Assembly: GCF_000961885.1 (NCBI RefSeq)
Contig: NZ_JZKH01000006.1
Span: 62,001-126,000, forward strand
DNA length: 64,000 nucleotides
Reading direction: 5' to 3'
Origin: Streptomyces rubellomurinus
Lineage (GTDB): Bacteria > Actinomycetota > Actinomycetes > Streptomycetales > Streptomycetaceae
Below are positions 1-8,409 of this stretch, piece by piece (the first letter of the stretch is position 1; every line of letters begins with the position of its first letter). The notes beneath the pieces were generated by a model. The model made no database searches, had not been told where the DNA came from, and worked only from the letters and a program-made list of their open reading frames with translations. The translations under genes were made by a program, and so were the position numbers.

Positions 1-59
1 GCCAGCGGCCCTCCGTGAGACCGACTGAACTGGTCGGGCACCTCCACGCCCGTCACCGG

Positions 60-1337
60 ATGGAACTCATGACCTCGACAACCACCGCCCTCCCGCGCCC
101 GGACGGGACCTCCCCGCCGCCCCGATCACCCCTGGTCGAGTGGCTGGCGGTGCTCTCGGTGATGCTGGGGATCTTCTCGATCGTCACGACCGAGATCCTG
201 CCGATCGGCCTGCTCACGTCGATCGGATCCGGCTTCGCCGTCTCGGACGGGATGGCCGGGCTGATGATGACCATGCCCGGTTTCCTCGCCGCGGTCTCGG
301 CGCCGCTCGTCACCGTGGCGACCGCCCGCGTGGACCGCCGGCTGATGCTGTGCGCGTTCCTGCTCCTGCTGGCCCTGGCGAACGGCATGGCCGCGGTGGC
401 CCCGAGCTTCGGGCTGGTCCTCGCGTCGCGCGTCATGGTGGGCGTCACCATCGGCGGCTTCTGGTCGATCGGGGCCGGACTCGCCGACCGGCTCGTCCCG
501 GCGGAGAAGGTCGGCCGCGCCGTTTCGGTGATCTTCTCGGCCGTCCCGCTGGGCTCCGTGCTGGGCGTCCCGGTCGGCACGCTCATCGGCGATGCGGCGG
601 GCTGGCGCACCGCGTTCGCCGTGCTGGGCGTCCTGACGGTCGGCGTGCTGGTCCTGCTGCTCCTGGTCGTGCCGCCCCTGCCGCCGACCGGGACCACCCG
701 CCTGCGCGTCCTCGGCGGCCTGCTCCGCGGCGTGAACACCCGCTTCGCGCTGCTCCTCACGGTCCTCGTCGTGCTGGCCCACTTCGGCGCCTACACCTAC
801 GTGACCCCGTTCCTCGAACAGGTCACGCACGCGGGCCCGACGCTGATCACCCTGCTCCTCCTGACCTACGGAGCGGCGGGAATCCTCGGCAACTTCCTGG
901 GCGGCTCAGTCGTCGCCCGGCACCCGCGCGCCGGGTTCGCCGCCGCCGCCGGCCTGCTGGCCCTCGCCACGCTCCCGCTCCCACTGGTGGGCGGCTCGAA
1001 GGCCGGCGCGGTGGTCCTGCTGACCCTCTGGGGCGTCGCCTACGGCGCGGTCCCGGTCGCGTCCCGGACCTGTTTCGCCCGGGCCGCCCCCGACACCCCC
1101 GAAGCCGACTCGGTGCTGTTCACCGCCTCCTTCCAGGCGACGATCTCGCTCGGCGCGCTGGTCGGCGGGGCCGTCGTGGACCGCACCTCCCCGTCCGCGG
1201 TCATGGCCCTCGGCGGCCTCACCGCCGGCCTCGCGGTCCTGGCCGTGTGGGGGTGGACCCTCACCTCCCGGGCAGCGGCTTCGCCCGCGGGCGGGCGCCG
1301 GGGCGGCGGCGCTCGGCCCGCAGGGCGCCGGCCGTAG
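60..1337 (+). CDS. MFS efflux transporter
   Basis: Inner-membrane drug or sugar exporter of the major facilitator superfamily, about 425 residues. About twelve hydrophobic helices can be traced, and the loop after helix 2 carries the MFS-type basic motif (TARVDRRL). The pattern is that of the arabinose-efflux/chloramphenicol-resistance (DHA1) permeases. The C-terminal tail is Arg/Gly-rich. The start is uncertain: a GTG at 15, ATG at 60 and ATG at 69 are in frame, none with a clear ribosome site, and the true upstream region is cut by the window edge. I chose ATG 60. The substrate cannot be told from sequence. Confidence 0.85.
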   Translation: MELMTSTTTALPRPDGTSPPPRSPLVEWLAVLSVMLGIFSIVTTEILPIGLLTSIGSGFAVSDGMAGLMMTMPGFLAAVSAPLVTVATARVDRRLMLCAFLLLLALANGMAAVAPSFGLVLASRVMVGVTIGGFWSIGAGLADRLVPAEKVGRAVSVIFSAVPLGSVLGVPVGTLIGDAAGWRTAFAVLGVLTVGVLVLLLLVVPPLPPTGTTRLRVLGGLLRGVNTRFALLLTVLVVLAHFGAYTYVTPFLEQVTHAGPTLITLLLLTYGAAGILGNFLGGSVVARHPRAGFAAAAGLLALATLPLPLVGGSKAGAVVLLTLWGVAYGAVPVASRTCFARAAPDTPEADSVLFTASFQATISLGALVGGAVVDRTSPSAVMALGGLTAGLAVLAVWGWTLTSRAAASPAGGRRGGGARPAGRRP

Positions 1338-1485
1338 TGCGTCGGCCGTAGGTGTTCGGGTCGGGGCGCCGCGCGGTGCCCCGGCCGGGGCTCCTTCCTG
1401 CCGTCCGGTCAGGGGGCGACGGCGAGTCCTCCGTGCGGTCGGCCCGTCCATTTCCCGGTGGTCGGAAGCACCCCTCCAGATGGTC

Positions 1486-1491
1486 TATGCT
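1486..1491 (+). promoter_or_regulatory. -10 box of tRNA-Leu gene
   Basis: TATGCT lies 17 bases before the mature tRNA 5' end, in a region that is less GC-rich than its surroundings. No good -35 match is visible. Confidence 0.45.
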
Positions 1492-1508
1492 TAACCCATC
1501 ACCCAGAT

Positions 1509-1592
1509 GCGCGGGTGGCGGAATAGGCAGACGCGCTGGATTCAGGTTCCAGTGCCCGAAAGGGCGTGGGGGTTCAACTCCCCCCTCGCGCA
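1509..1592 (+). tRNA. tRNA-Leu (anticodon CAG)
   Basis: A class II tRNA of 84 bases. The 7-bp acceptor stem pairs GCGCGGG (1509-1515) with CTCGCGC (1585-1591) with one G.U pair, followed by discriminator A. The anticodon stem is CTGGA/TCCAG around loop TTCAGGT, giving anticodon CAG. The variable arm TGCCCGAAAGGGCG is long, as expected for leucine. The T-loop GTTCAACTC is canonical. CCA is not encoded. It decodes CUG, the main leucine codon in this GC-rich genome. Confidence 0.95.
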
Positions 1593-1597
1593 CAGAA

Positions 1598-1635
1598 GAA
1601 GTGGCCGGTCGATCCTCGGATCGACCGGCCACTTC
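1598..1635. terminator. Strong hairpin terminator after tRNA-Leu
   Basis: A perfect 17-bp stem starting GAAGTGGCCGGTCGATC closes a CTCG loop, six bases after the tRNA. It is followed on the + strand by GGTTT. It sits between the + strand tRNA and the minus-strand serine hydrolase, so it can serve both directions. Confidence 0.85.
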
Positions 1636-1665
1636 GGTTTCCGGCCGCGTGGGCGCGTGGCGGTG

Positions 1666-2844
1666 TCAGTGGCAGAGGGCCGTGTCCACCACGGCTTCGA
1701 GGTGCTTCGTGGCGGCCGCGTCGGCCGGAACGGCAGTCACCGTGATCTCGGCGGAGCGGCCGTCGTCGGTGGCTCCGCCCCGCGTTTCGTAGCCCGGGAT
1801 GTCGCCGCCGTGGCCCCAGTAGACCCCGCCGCAGGACAGCGGCCGGCTGATCAGGCCCAGCCCGTAGCCGGCGCCGGTGTCGCCGATGGGGACGGTGGTG
1901 CGCATCTGGGCGAGCTGGGCCGGCGGGAGGAGGCGGCCGGCGAGGAGCGCGGTGAAGAACCGGTTGAGGTCGGAGGTGGTGGAGATCATCTGGCCGGCGG
2001 CCCCGCCCGCGGAGGGGTCCAGCTCCGTGATGTCGCGCAGCGGCCCGTCCGCCGGATCCCGGTGGTAGCCCCGGGGGTGGGGCTCGGGGACGGTCCGGTC
2101 GCCGGGGGCGGGGAAGGTGGTGCGGCGCAGCCCGAGGGGCTGGATGACGCGCCGGTCGATCTCCTCGGCGAGGGGGCGGCCGGTGACCTGCTGGACGATC
2201 AGGCCGGCCAGCACGTAGTTCGTGCTGCTGTAGCCGAACTTCGCACCCGGCGCGGCGTCCGCCTTCTGCCGGAAGGCGATGTCCAGGAGGTCGCGGGGCT
2301 CGAAGTAGCGGTGCCGGATGGTGGCGTCGTCGATGGAGCCCTCGTAGTCGGGGAGCCCGCTGGTGTGCTGGAGGAGCTGGCGGACGGTGATGCGGCGGCC
2401 GTCGATCCCCTCGCCCCGGACGACGTTCGGCAGGTAGGTCTCGACCGGTTCGTCCAATCCGATCCGCTGCTCGCCGACCAGTTGCAGCACGACCACCGCG
2501 GTGAAGGTCTTGGTGTTGCTGCCGATCCGCACCTGGCCGTCCCGGGGCACCTTCGCGCCGGTGGCCAGGTCGCCGACCCCCGCCGTGTAGCCGCGGGTGC
2601 GGCCCGTACGGTCCCTGACGCTCGCGAGCGCGGCGGGCAGGCCGTCGTCGTGCACCAGCGCGTTCAGGCCCTGCTGGACGGGGTCCTTCCTGGCGGCGGC
2701 GTTCGCGGCGGTGTTCGCGGTGGCGTTCGCGGCGGGCGGTGCCACGGTGCCCGCCAGGACGGCGCCGATGGCCAGCGCGGCCGCCGCTGCGGCGGCTCGC
2801 GGCCGCCCGGAAGGACGCCGCTGCTGCCGTGCCTGCTGGTTCAT
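1666..2844 (-). CDS. Secreted serine hydrolase (beta-lactamase / D-Ala-D-Ala carboxypeptidase family)
   Basis: Exported penicillin-binding-protein-fold hydrolase of 392 residues (PF00144 type). An N-terminal Arg-rich region and an alanine-rich hydrophobic stretch form a signal peptide ending near residue 40, followed by a short TANTAANAA repeat. The catalytic triad motifs are visible: SxxK as SNTK (S109, K112), YxN as YSSTN near 200, and HxG as HGGD near 340. The start ATG 2844 has a GGGGAG ribosome site 8 bases upstream. It is divergent from a two-component system. It could be a D,D-carboxypeptidase, esterase or beta-lactamase-like enzyme; sequence alone does not separate these. Confidence 0.88.
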   Translation of the reverse strand: MNQQARQQRRPSGRPRAAAAAAALAIGAVLAGTVAPPAANATANTAANAAARKDPVQQGLNALVHDDGLPAALASVRDRTGRTRGYTAGVGDLATGAKVPRDGQVRIGSNTKTFTAVVVLQLVGEQRIGLDEPVETYLPNVVRGEGIDGRRITVRQLLQHTSGLPDYEGSIDDATIRHRYFEPRDLLDIAFRQKADAAPGAKFGYSSTNYVLAGLIVQQVTGRPLAEEIDRRVIQPLGLRRTTFPAPGDRTVPEPHPRGYHRDPADGPLRDITELDPSAGGAAGQMISTTSDLNRFFTALLAGRLLPPAQLAQMRTTVPIGDTGAGYGLGLISRPLSCGGVYWGHGGDIPGYETRGGATDDGRSAEITVTAVPADAAATKHLEAVVDTALCH

Positions 2845-2976
2845 GTGCCAACTCCCCTGGAATCGTCGGGACAACAGTGGGCACGATCATGGGTTCCGGA
2901 GCCGCGGGCGCACATCGCGGAAAAGCGGGAGGAATCGCTCCCTCGATCGGGGGAGGCCGCCGCCGAGCCGCCCGAC

Positions 2977-2982
2977 CATACT
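2977..2982 (+). promoter_or_regulatory. Possible -10 box for a leaderless kinase transcript
   Basis: CATACT lies 7 bases before ATG 2990, which has no ribosome binding site. This spacing would put the transcript start at the A of the ATG, as is common in Streptomyces. Confidence 0.35.
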
Positions 2983-2989
2983 GGCGATC

Positions 2990-4210
2990 ATGATCAGAGG
3001 AATCCGGCCGTTGCTGCGCGGCTCCACGTACACGGGTGCGCTGTTCGCCGTTTTCGGCGCCTTGGCGAGCCTTCCGCTGCTGCCCTTCGCCATGCTGCCG
3101 GCGCTGGCGTGGCGGTCCGCCCCGTACGCGGTGCAGGCCGGGCTGACCCTGGTGGCCTGGGCGGCGTTGCTCGGCGCGGTCGGGTCGGTCCGCGTCGTGC
3201 GCCGGGCGCTGGTCGCCTCCGCCCGGCGGCTGTTGGGGGTGCCGTTGCCCGATCCGGCGGTCGGCCGGAGGCCCGGCGCCGACCGGTGGCGGACCCCGCT
3301 CTGGCTGCTGCTGCACGTGGGGCTGGGCTGGGCGGCGGCGCTGGTGGGCGGGGTGCTGCTCCTCCTGGGCCTGTCGCTGCCGGGGGACTGGCTCCGGGGC
3401 GAGGCGCGGCTGAGCCTCTTCGGCCGGTCGGTGCAGGTGGCGGGCGGCTGGTGGAGCTGGGTGGCGGCGCTCGCCTGCGTGCTGGCGGCGGCAGGTGTGT
3501 GCGCCGCGGTGACGGGCGCTCTGCGCCGGGCGGCGCCCCGGCTGTTGGGGCCGTCGACGGCCGAACGCCTCGCGCTGGCGGCCGAGCGGGAACGGCTGCT
3601 GGCCGAACGCAACCGGCTGGCCCACGAGTTGCACGACTCGATCGGGCACACGCTGACGGCGGCCACCATCCAGGCCGCGGTGGCGGGCGAGGTGCTCGCC
3701 GCCGACCCGGCGGCGGCGCGGGCCGCCCTGCGCAGCATCGAGGAGTCGACCCGGGCCGCGCTGGAGGACCTGGACTACGTGCTGGGCGTGCTGCGCGAGG
3801 AGGAGCCGGGGACGGCACCGACCCGGACCCTGGCCGACCTGCCCGAACTGCTGGACCGGCTGCGGCACGCGGGCGCGGTGGTGGAGCCGGAGCTGTCGGG
3901 CGACCTGGCGCAGGTGCAGGGGACGCTCTCCCGGGCGGCGTACCGGATCCTGCAGGAGGGGCTGACGAACGCGCTGCGGCACGGGGCGGGCGGCCCGGTC
4001 CAGGTCCGGGTGGCGGCGGGCCCGGACGGGCTGGAGCTCTCGGTGGTGAACCGGACGGGCGCGGCGGGGGGCGGCTTCCCGACCTCCGGGCACGGCCTGC
4101 CCGGGCTGGCCGAGCGCGTGCGGCTGCTGCACGGCGAGTTCGAGGCCGGCCCGGACGGGCCCCGGCGCTGGCGGCTGGCCGTCCGGCTGCCGGTCCGGGT
4201 GTCGGCGTGA
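2990..4210 (+). CDS. Two-component sensor histidine kinase (NarL/DesK-like)
   Basis: Membrane sensor kinase, 406 residues. Four or so hydrophobic segments occupy the first 190 residues. Next come a coiled linker, a HisKA_3 dimerisation domain with phospho-acceptor His215 in LAHELHDSIGHTL, and a HATPase_c domain (N-box around LTNALRHG, G-box GHGLPGL). The histidine-kinase partner is the response regulator that overlaps its stop codon by GTGA. The ATG 2990 lacks a Shine-Dalgarno sequence, so the mRNA may be leaderless. The signal sensed is unknown; the divergent secreted cell-wall-type hydrolase is a plausible target. Confidence 0.88.
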   Translation: MIRGIRPLLRGSTYTGALFAVFGALASLPLLPFAMLPALAWRSAPYAVQAGLTLVAWAALLGAVGSVRVVRRALVASARRLLGVPLPDPAVGRRPGADRWRTPLWLLLHVGLGWAAALVGGVLLLLGLSLPGDWLRGEARLSLFGRSVQVAGGWWSWVAALACVLAAAGVCAAVTGALRRAAPRLLGPSTAERLALAAERERLLAERNRLAHELHDSIGHTLTAATIQAAVAGEVLAADPAAARAALRSIEESTRAALEDLDYVLGVLREEEPGTAPTRTLADLPELLDRLRHAGAVVEPELSGDLAQVQGTLSRAAYRILQEGLTNALRHGAGGPVQVRVAAGPDGLELSVVNRTGAAGGGFPTSGHGLPGLAERVRLLHGEFEAGPDGPRRWRLAVRLPVRVSA

Positions 4211-4938
4211 GCGGTTCGGACAGCGGCGCCCCCGTCACCCTCCTGATCGCGGACGACGACGAGGTGACCCGCAGCGGGCTGCGCACGCTGCTCGCGGCCC
4301 AGCCGGGGATCGCGGTGGTCGGGGAGGCGGCGGACGGCGTCGAGGCGGTCGAGCGGGCGCGGCGGCTGCGGCCGGACGTCGTGCTGATGGACGTGCGGAT
4401 GCCGCGCCGCAACGGGATCGAGGCCACCCGGCAGCTGCTGGCCGAGCCGGCGGGCCCGGCCTGTTCGGCCGGGTCGGGCGGCTCGGTCGGTTCGGGCGGT
4501 TCGGGCGCGCCGCCGAAGGTCGTGGTGATCACCACCTTCGAGAACGACGGCTACGTCACCGCCGCGCTCAGCGCCGGGGCCAGCGGCTTCGTGCTCAAGC
4601 GGCTCCCGGTCCGGCAGATCGCCGAGGCGGTGCGGGTGGTGGCCGCCGGGGAGGCGATCCTCTTCCCGGCCGCCCTGCGCCGGATGGTCGCCGCCCGCCC
4701 GCTGGCCTCCGCCGAGGCGCTGCCGAGGGCGGCGCTGACCGGGCGGGAGGAGGAGGTGCTACGGCTGATGGCCACCGGCCTGACCAACCCGGAGATCGCC
4801 GACGCGCTGCGCGTGCGCCTGGAGACGGTGAAGACGCACGTCGGCAACGTGCTGACCAAGCTCGGCGCGCAGAACCGGACCCATGCGGTGGTGATCGCCT
4901 ACGAGTCCGGCCTGGTGGTTCCGGGCGCCGCCGGGTAG
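4207..4938 (+). CDS. Response regulator, NarL/LuxR family
   Basis: Cytoplasmic DNA-binding response regulator, 243 residues. The receiver has the acidic cluster near 16-18, phospho-acceptor Asp62 (VLMDVRMP), Thr110 and the conserved Lys in GFVLKRLP. A LuxR-type helix-turn-helix (LTGREEEVLRLMATGLTN) is C-terminal. Residues about 81-103 form a Ser/Gly-rich insertion inside the receiver, between helix 3 and strand 4, that is not typical. GTG 4207 overlaps the kinase stop, so the pair is translationally coupled. Confidence 0.9.
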   Translation: MSGSDSGAPVTLLIADDDEVTRSGLRTLLAAQPGIAVVGEAADGVEAVERARRLRPDVVLMDVRMPRRNGIEATRQLLAEPAGPACSAGSGGSVGSGGSGAPPKVVVITTFENDGYVTAALSAGASGFVLKRLPVRQIAEAVRVVAAGEAILFPAALRRMVAARPLASAEALPRAALTGREEEVLRLMATGLTNPEIADALRVRLETVKTHVGNVLTKLGAQNRTHAVVIAYESGLVVPGAAG

Positions 4939-4950
4939 CGCGGTCGGCCC

Positions 4951-5013
4951 CCGGACCGGGCTGCGCCACCGGACCGGGCTGCGCACCCGGACCGGGCTGC
5001 GCCACCGGACCGG
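4951..5013. repeat. 18-bp tandem repeat, 3.5 copies
   Basis: Unit CCGGACCGGGCTGCGCCA repeats at 4951, 4969 and 4987, with a half copy at 5005. It fills the space between two convergent genes. It is direct, not inverted, so it is not an obvious hairpin terminator. Confidence 0.85.
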
Positions 5014-5025
5014 CCGGCCGCCCGG

Positions 5026-5964
5026 TCAGGGCGTCAGGACCAGTCGGCCGCGCAGGCCGCCCTTCGCCAGGCGCTCGTGCGCCTCGGCGGCGCGGGCCAG
5101 CGGCAGGGTGTCGGCGACCCGCAGGGACAGCCGGCCGTCCGCGGCGAGCCGGGCCAGGTGGGCCAGGGCGGGGCCGTCCGCGGTGATCCACACGTTCGCT
5201 ACCCGGATGCCGCGCAGCCCCACCGGCTCGCTGCCGCCCGCCACCGCGACGAACGCCCCGCGCCCGCGCACCGCGCCCAGCGCCCGGACGCCGAGCAGCG
5301 CCGCGTCCACCGCGCCGTCCACGCCGCCGGGCACCAACTCCCGTACGGCCGCAGCCGGATCGGGCACGTCGCGCGGCACGAACCACTCCGCGCCGAAGCC
5401 GCGCACCAGGGCCTCGTCGCCCTGCCCGGCCAGGGCGACCACGCGCAGGCCGCGCAGGGCGGCCAGTTCGACGGCGAAGCCGCCGACCGCGCCCGCCGCC
5501 CCGGTGACCAGCAGGGTGGCGCCCGCCGGCAGGTCGAGCAGGTCGAGGGCCTGCAGGGCGGTGAGGCCGTTGAGCGGCAGCGTCGCCGCCTCGTGCGGCG
5601 CGAGGCCGTCCGGGACGGGCGCCAGCGCGGCGGCGTCCAGCACGGCGAAGTCGGCGTAGGTGCCGAGGTCGACGTCCAGGCGGTCGCGCAGACCGATCAC
5701 CCGCTGCCCGGGCGCGAAGCCCGTCACCCCCGGCCCGACCGCGTCCACCACCCCGGCCACGTCCCAGCCGATGCCCGTCACCTCCCGGCGCGCCATCAGC
5801 CCCGCCCCGGCCAGCACCCCCGCACGGGTCACCGCGTCCACCGGGTTGACCCCGGCCGCCTCCACCCGCACCCGCACCCCGCCGGCCCCCGGCTCGGGCC
5901 GCGCCACCTCCGCCAGCTCCAGCGCCTCCGGGCCGCCGAACTCCCGCACCACCACCGCGCGCAT
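5026..5964 (-). CDS. NAD(P)-dependent quinone oxidoreductase (zinc-free MDR family)
   Basis: Cytoplasmic NADPH-dependent alkenal/quinone reductase of the medium-chain dehydrogenase family, 312 residues. It has the N-terminal GroES-like fold ([12 protein letters not shown]) and a Rossmann nucleotide site ([14 protein letters not shown]). No zinc-ligand cysteines are present, so it belongs to the quinone-reductase branch. ATG 5964 is preceded by GAGGAG at a good distance; the earlier in-frame GTG at 5973 is too close to that site. It is divergent from an HxlR regulator, a common pairing in which the regulator controls the reductase. Confidence 0.88.
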   Translation of the reverse strand: MRAVVVREFGGPEALELAEVARPEPGAGGVRVRVEAAGVNPVDAVTRAGVLAGAGLMARREVTGIGWDVAGVVDAVGPGVTGFAPGQRVIGLRDRLDVDLGTYADFAVLDAAALAPVPDGLAPHEAATLPLNGLTALQALDLLDLPAGATLLVTGAAGAVGGFAVELAALRGLRVVALAGQGDEALVRGFGAEWFVPRDVPDPAAAVRELVPGGVDGAVDAALLGVRALGAVRGRGAFVAVAGGSEPVGLRGIRVANVWITADGPALAHLARLAADGRLSLRVADTLPLARAAEAHERLAKGGLRGRLVLTP

Positions 5965-6023
5965 CACGCACACTCCTCAACTTCCCACCGAGAACCCGGG
6001 ATCGGGAACACCACCCAACCTAG

Positions 6024-6038
6024 GGAGAGCTACTCTCC
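6024..6038. promoter_or_regulatory. Candidate HxlR operator
   Basis: Perfect inverted repeat GGAGAG-CTA-CTCTCC in the 132-bp gap between the divergent reductase and HxlR genes. It overlaps TACTCT (6031-6036), a plausible -10 box for the regulator. Confidence 0.5.
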
Positions 6039-6096
6039 ACCGGGAAGGACGCACTCGAAGGTGCGTACCGCACGGCAAGGGGAGTCGAGCCAACCA

Positions 6097-6504
6097 GTGC
6101 CCACCACGACCGCCGCCCAGCGCCGCGCCGCCGCCCGCGCCGACTACGACGCCTACCTCGCCGAGTGCCCGGCCCGCCAACTCCTCGACCGGATCGGCGA
6201 CAAGTGGGTCAGCCTGGTCGTCAACGCCCTCGCCGACGGGCCGCAGCGCTACAGCGACCTGCGCCGACGCCTCGCCGGGGTCAGCGAGAAGATGCTCACC
6301 CAGACCCTGCGCGCCGTCGAACGCGACGGCCTGCTCACCCGGACCGTCACCGCCGGGGTGCCCGCCCGCGTCGACTACGCGCTCACCCCGCTCGGGCGCG
6401 ACCTGCTGCCGCTGGTGCGGGCCATCAAGGACTGGGCCGAGACCCACATGCCCGCCGTCCTCGCCGCCCGCGCCGACTACGACGAGCAGCACCCGGAGGC
6501 CTGA
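6097..6504 (+). CDS. HxlR-family transcriptional regulator
   Basis: Winged-helix repressor or activator of 135 residues, close to the family norm. The HxlR signature is clear: [19 protein letters not shown], then [20 protein letters not shown] as the recognition helix, and the wing with DYALTPLG. The N-terminal Cys could be redox-sensitive, as in other quinone- or aldehyde-sensing HxlR proteins. GTG 6097 is the start; AAGGGGAG lies upstream at a slightly long spacing. It is divergent from the oxidoreductase. Its 3' end overlaps the converging MerR gene. Confidence 0.88.
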   Translation: MPTTTAAQRRAAARADYDAYLAECPARQLLDRIGDKWVSLVVNALADGPQRYSDLRRRLAGVSEKMLTQTLRAVERDGLLTRTVTAGVPARVDYALTPLGRDLLPLVRAIKDWAETHMPAVLAARADYDEQHPEA

Positions 6505-7375
6505 CGGGGCCGGAACGGGACGGCGACGTCGGCGACGTGGTCGCCCGGCTCGGCGGTCGCCCAGTTCGGGTAGTACACCTCGCGGTTCGAGGCGCCGCGG
6601 GCGTGGCCGTGCGCGGTGAGCCAGGCGCCGACCCGTCGTGGGCGGCGGCCATCGACGGGTAGTCGCCCTGCCCCTTCGTCACGGCGGTGTACGCCTCACG
6701 GTGCGGCGGCTCGATCCGGACCCCGATCCGGCCGGACGGCTCCACCGCGTCCGGGGTCGGAGCGCAGACCTCGACCAGGCCGTCCGAGTCCTCGCTCACC
6801 AGGCCGTGGTGGACGGCGAAGAGCGGCCCGGACAGGCCGGCCCCCGCCTCCCGCAGGCGGGCGAACAGCGACCGGCTCGCCTCCGCGAGGAAACCGGGCA
6901 GGTCGGCGGCGGTCACGTGCCGGCTGGTGAACAGGACCTTCTGCTCGGGCACCTCGCGCTCGGCGACCGCGTACCCGGCCGGGCCGGCGCCCGCCAGGAC
7001 CTCCCGCGCATAGCCCACCGCGTCCCGGCGGACGGCGTGCTCGGCCTCCTGCTCCCGCCAGTACGCGTGCAGCGCCCGCACCGACTCCGCCCCGCCCGCG
7101 TCGAGCACCGCGGCGATCCGCGCCAGCGGCATCCCGGTCGCCCGCAGCAGCCCGATCCGCCGGGCCCGCTCCACCTGCTCGGGCCCGTAACGGCGGGCAC
7201 CGGTGCGCGGATCCACCACCGCCGGCGGCAGCAACCCCCTGCTCCCGTAGAGCCGCAGGGCCTTCAGGCTGAGCCTGGTCCGGGCGGCGAGCTCCCCGAT
7301 GGCGATCAGCTCGCCGCGTGCGGCCGGCGGGTCCGGCACGAGTGGTGCGTCCTGTACGTCCTGTACGTCTGGCAT
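6425..7375 (-). CDS. MerR-family regulator with effector domain, C-terminus frameshifted
   Basis: MerR winged helix at residues 20-90 ([18 protein letters not shown]), then a coiled linker and a GyrI/AraC-like effector-binding domain. The reading frame runs to 316 residues, but from about 6640 downward it becomes Ser/Arg/Pro-rich. The same DNA in the -1 related frame encodes the expected domain end (GAWLTAHGH...[13 protein letters not shown]) and would stop at 6477. A one-base loss near 6630-6640 therefore probably broke the gene, or it is a sequencing error. The start ATG 7375 appears leaderless. The activity of the truncated effector domain is uncertain. Confidence 0.8.
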   Translation of the reverse strand: MPDVQDVQDAPLVPDPPAARGELIAIGELAARTRLSLKALRLYGSRGLLPPAVVDPRTGARRYGPEQVERARRIGLLRATGMPLARIAAVLDAGGAESVRALHAYWREQEAEHAVRRDAVGYAREVLAGAGPAGYAVAEREVPEQKVLFTSRHVTAADLPGFLAEASRSLFARLREAGAGLSGPLFAVHHGLVSEDSDGLVEVCAPTPDAVEPSGRIGVRIEPPHREAYTAVTKGQGDYPSMAAAHDGSAPGSPRTATPAAPRTARCTTRTGRPPSRATTSPTSPSRSGPVRPPGAARRSRRGRRGRRACGSRPSP

Positions 7376-7381
7376 GCGGCC

Positions 7382-7412
7382 ACTGTGCTCCCTGCCCCAG
7401 GGGCAGGGGCAA
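7382..7412 (-). promoter_or_regulatory. MerR-type promoter with palindrome in a 19-bp spacer
   Basis: On the minus strand, TTGCCC (7407-7412) and CACAGT (7382-7387) are separated by 19 bp, the long spacer typical of MerR-activated promoters. The spacer carries the palindrome CCTGCCCC-A-GGGGCAGG (7391-7407 on the + strand). The -10 ends 6 bases before the ATG at 7375, so the transcript would be leaderless and autoregulated. Confidence 0.6.
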
Positions 7413-7415
7413 CTC

Positions 7416-8306
7416 CTAGGTCTGGTCCTTCACCCAGGCGCCGATGCCGAGGCGGCCGGTGGTGCCGAGGTCGAGTTCGGGGGTGACCGTCACGGGGGCG
7501 GCGTTCGGGGTGGCGCGGACGCGGACGTACGGGGCGTTGACCGCGGCGCCGGCCTCGGTGGTGTTGCGCCAGACCAGGGTGGAGTGGGCGCCCTCGCCGG
7601 GGCGGAGGGTGAGTTTCTGCGGTGGGGCGTCGGCGCCGGTGCCGGTGGCGATCTCGGCGCCGCCGGAGAGGAGGCGGACGCCGTCGATCGGGAGGTGCTC
7701 GTGGTCGAGGAGTTGGAGCGTCGGGTAGCCGTCGAGGGACACCGGGGACGTGCCGCAGTTGCGCAGGTTGAGGCCGACCACGCGCAGGCCCATCGCGGCG
7801 TCGCCCTCGTCGGCGTAGAGCCGGACGCCGGAGGGCGGGCAGGGGCCGCCGGGCTGCGGGGCCTCGGTGGTGGGGACGCTGCGGACCCGGACGATCTTCA
7901 CCTGGTGGGCGGTGCCCGGCCGGGGCGACGCCCGGGGGTCGGCCGGGTCGATGCGGCCGCGCGCGGTGGCGCCCGGGGCGAGGGCGGTCTCGGTCCTCGG
8001 GACGGGCTCCAGACCGCCGCCGATCAGGGCGGGCCGGTTGAACGTCACGGTGACGTCAGCCGGTTCGCCGCCCTGGTTGGTGACCTGGTAGTCCCCGCAG
8101 ACCGGGTCGACCGTGACCCGCACCCCGCCCTGGGTGAGCTCGGACGGCTTCGCCGCGCACTCCGCGCGGTTGCGGGTGCCCGGGGTCGAGGCTCCGGTAG
8201 ACCCGCAGCCCGCGAGCAGGGCGGCTGCCGCCGCGACGGCGGTGGCAACGGCGGTGGCGGAGGCGGCGGGGGCGAGCGGACGGCTGGGTTCGGCGAACTG
8301 ACGCAT
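7416..8306 (-). CDS. Secreted lipoprotein, DUF4232-like
   Basis: Predicted lipoprotein of 296 residues. An Ala-rich signal ends in lipobox LLAGC at about residues 30-34, giving a lipidated Cys. The mature part looks like two beta-sandwich repeats: an N-terminal half with VTVTFNRP and a C-terminal half with the DUF4232 pattern (conserved Cys pairs, LNLRNCG, SLDGYPTLQLLD, GEGAHSTLVW). Such proteins are common and uncharacterised in Streptomyces. The ribosome site before ATG 8306 is poor. Its stop lies a few bases from the MerR promoter. Confidence 0.75.
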   Translation of the reverse strand: MRQFAEPSRPLAPAASATAVATAVAAAAALLAGCGSTGASTPGTRNRAECAAKPSELTQGGVRVTVDPVCGDYQVTNQGGEPADVTVTFNRPALIGGGLEPVPRTETALAPGATARGRIDPADPRASPRPGTAHQVKIVRVRSVPTTEAPQPGGPCPPSGVRLYADEGDAAMGLRVVGLNLRNCGTSPVSLDGYPTLQLLDHEHLPIDGVRLLSGGAEIATGTGADAPPQKLTLRPGEGAHSTLVWRNTTEAGAAVNAPYVRVRATPNAAPVTVTPELDLGTTGRLGIGAWVKDQT

Positions 8307-8409
8307 CGGATGAGTCGATCACGAACCGATCGGGGCGGCTGTGGCCCGCGCCACTCGCCGTGAAACAGCCCTGCAACGGTCCGGGAGATGCCCCGCCGGG
8401 CCGGGGCGG

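Noticed and set aside
1574..4132. Long minus-strand open frame across the serine hydrolase and kinase genes
   Set aside because: A shadow of the two real genes; the sequence is Arg/Pro-rich with no recognisable domain.
4951..5013. CRISPR-like repeat array
   Set aside because: Units are contiguous with no spacers and only 3.5 copies; a simple tandem repeat.
5965..6096. Small gene in the reductase/HxlR gap
   Set aside because: No start with ribosome site and no coding-like frame; the space fits a promoter and operator.
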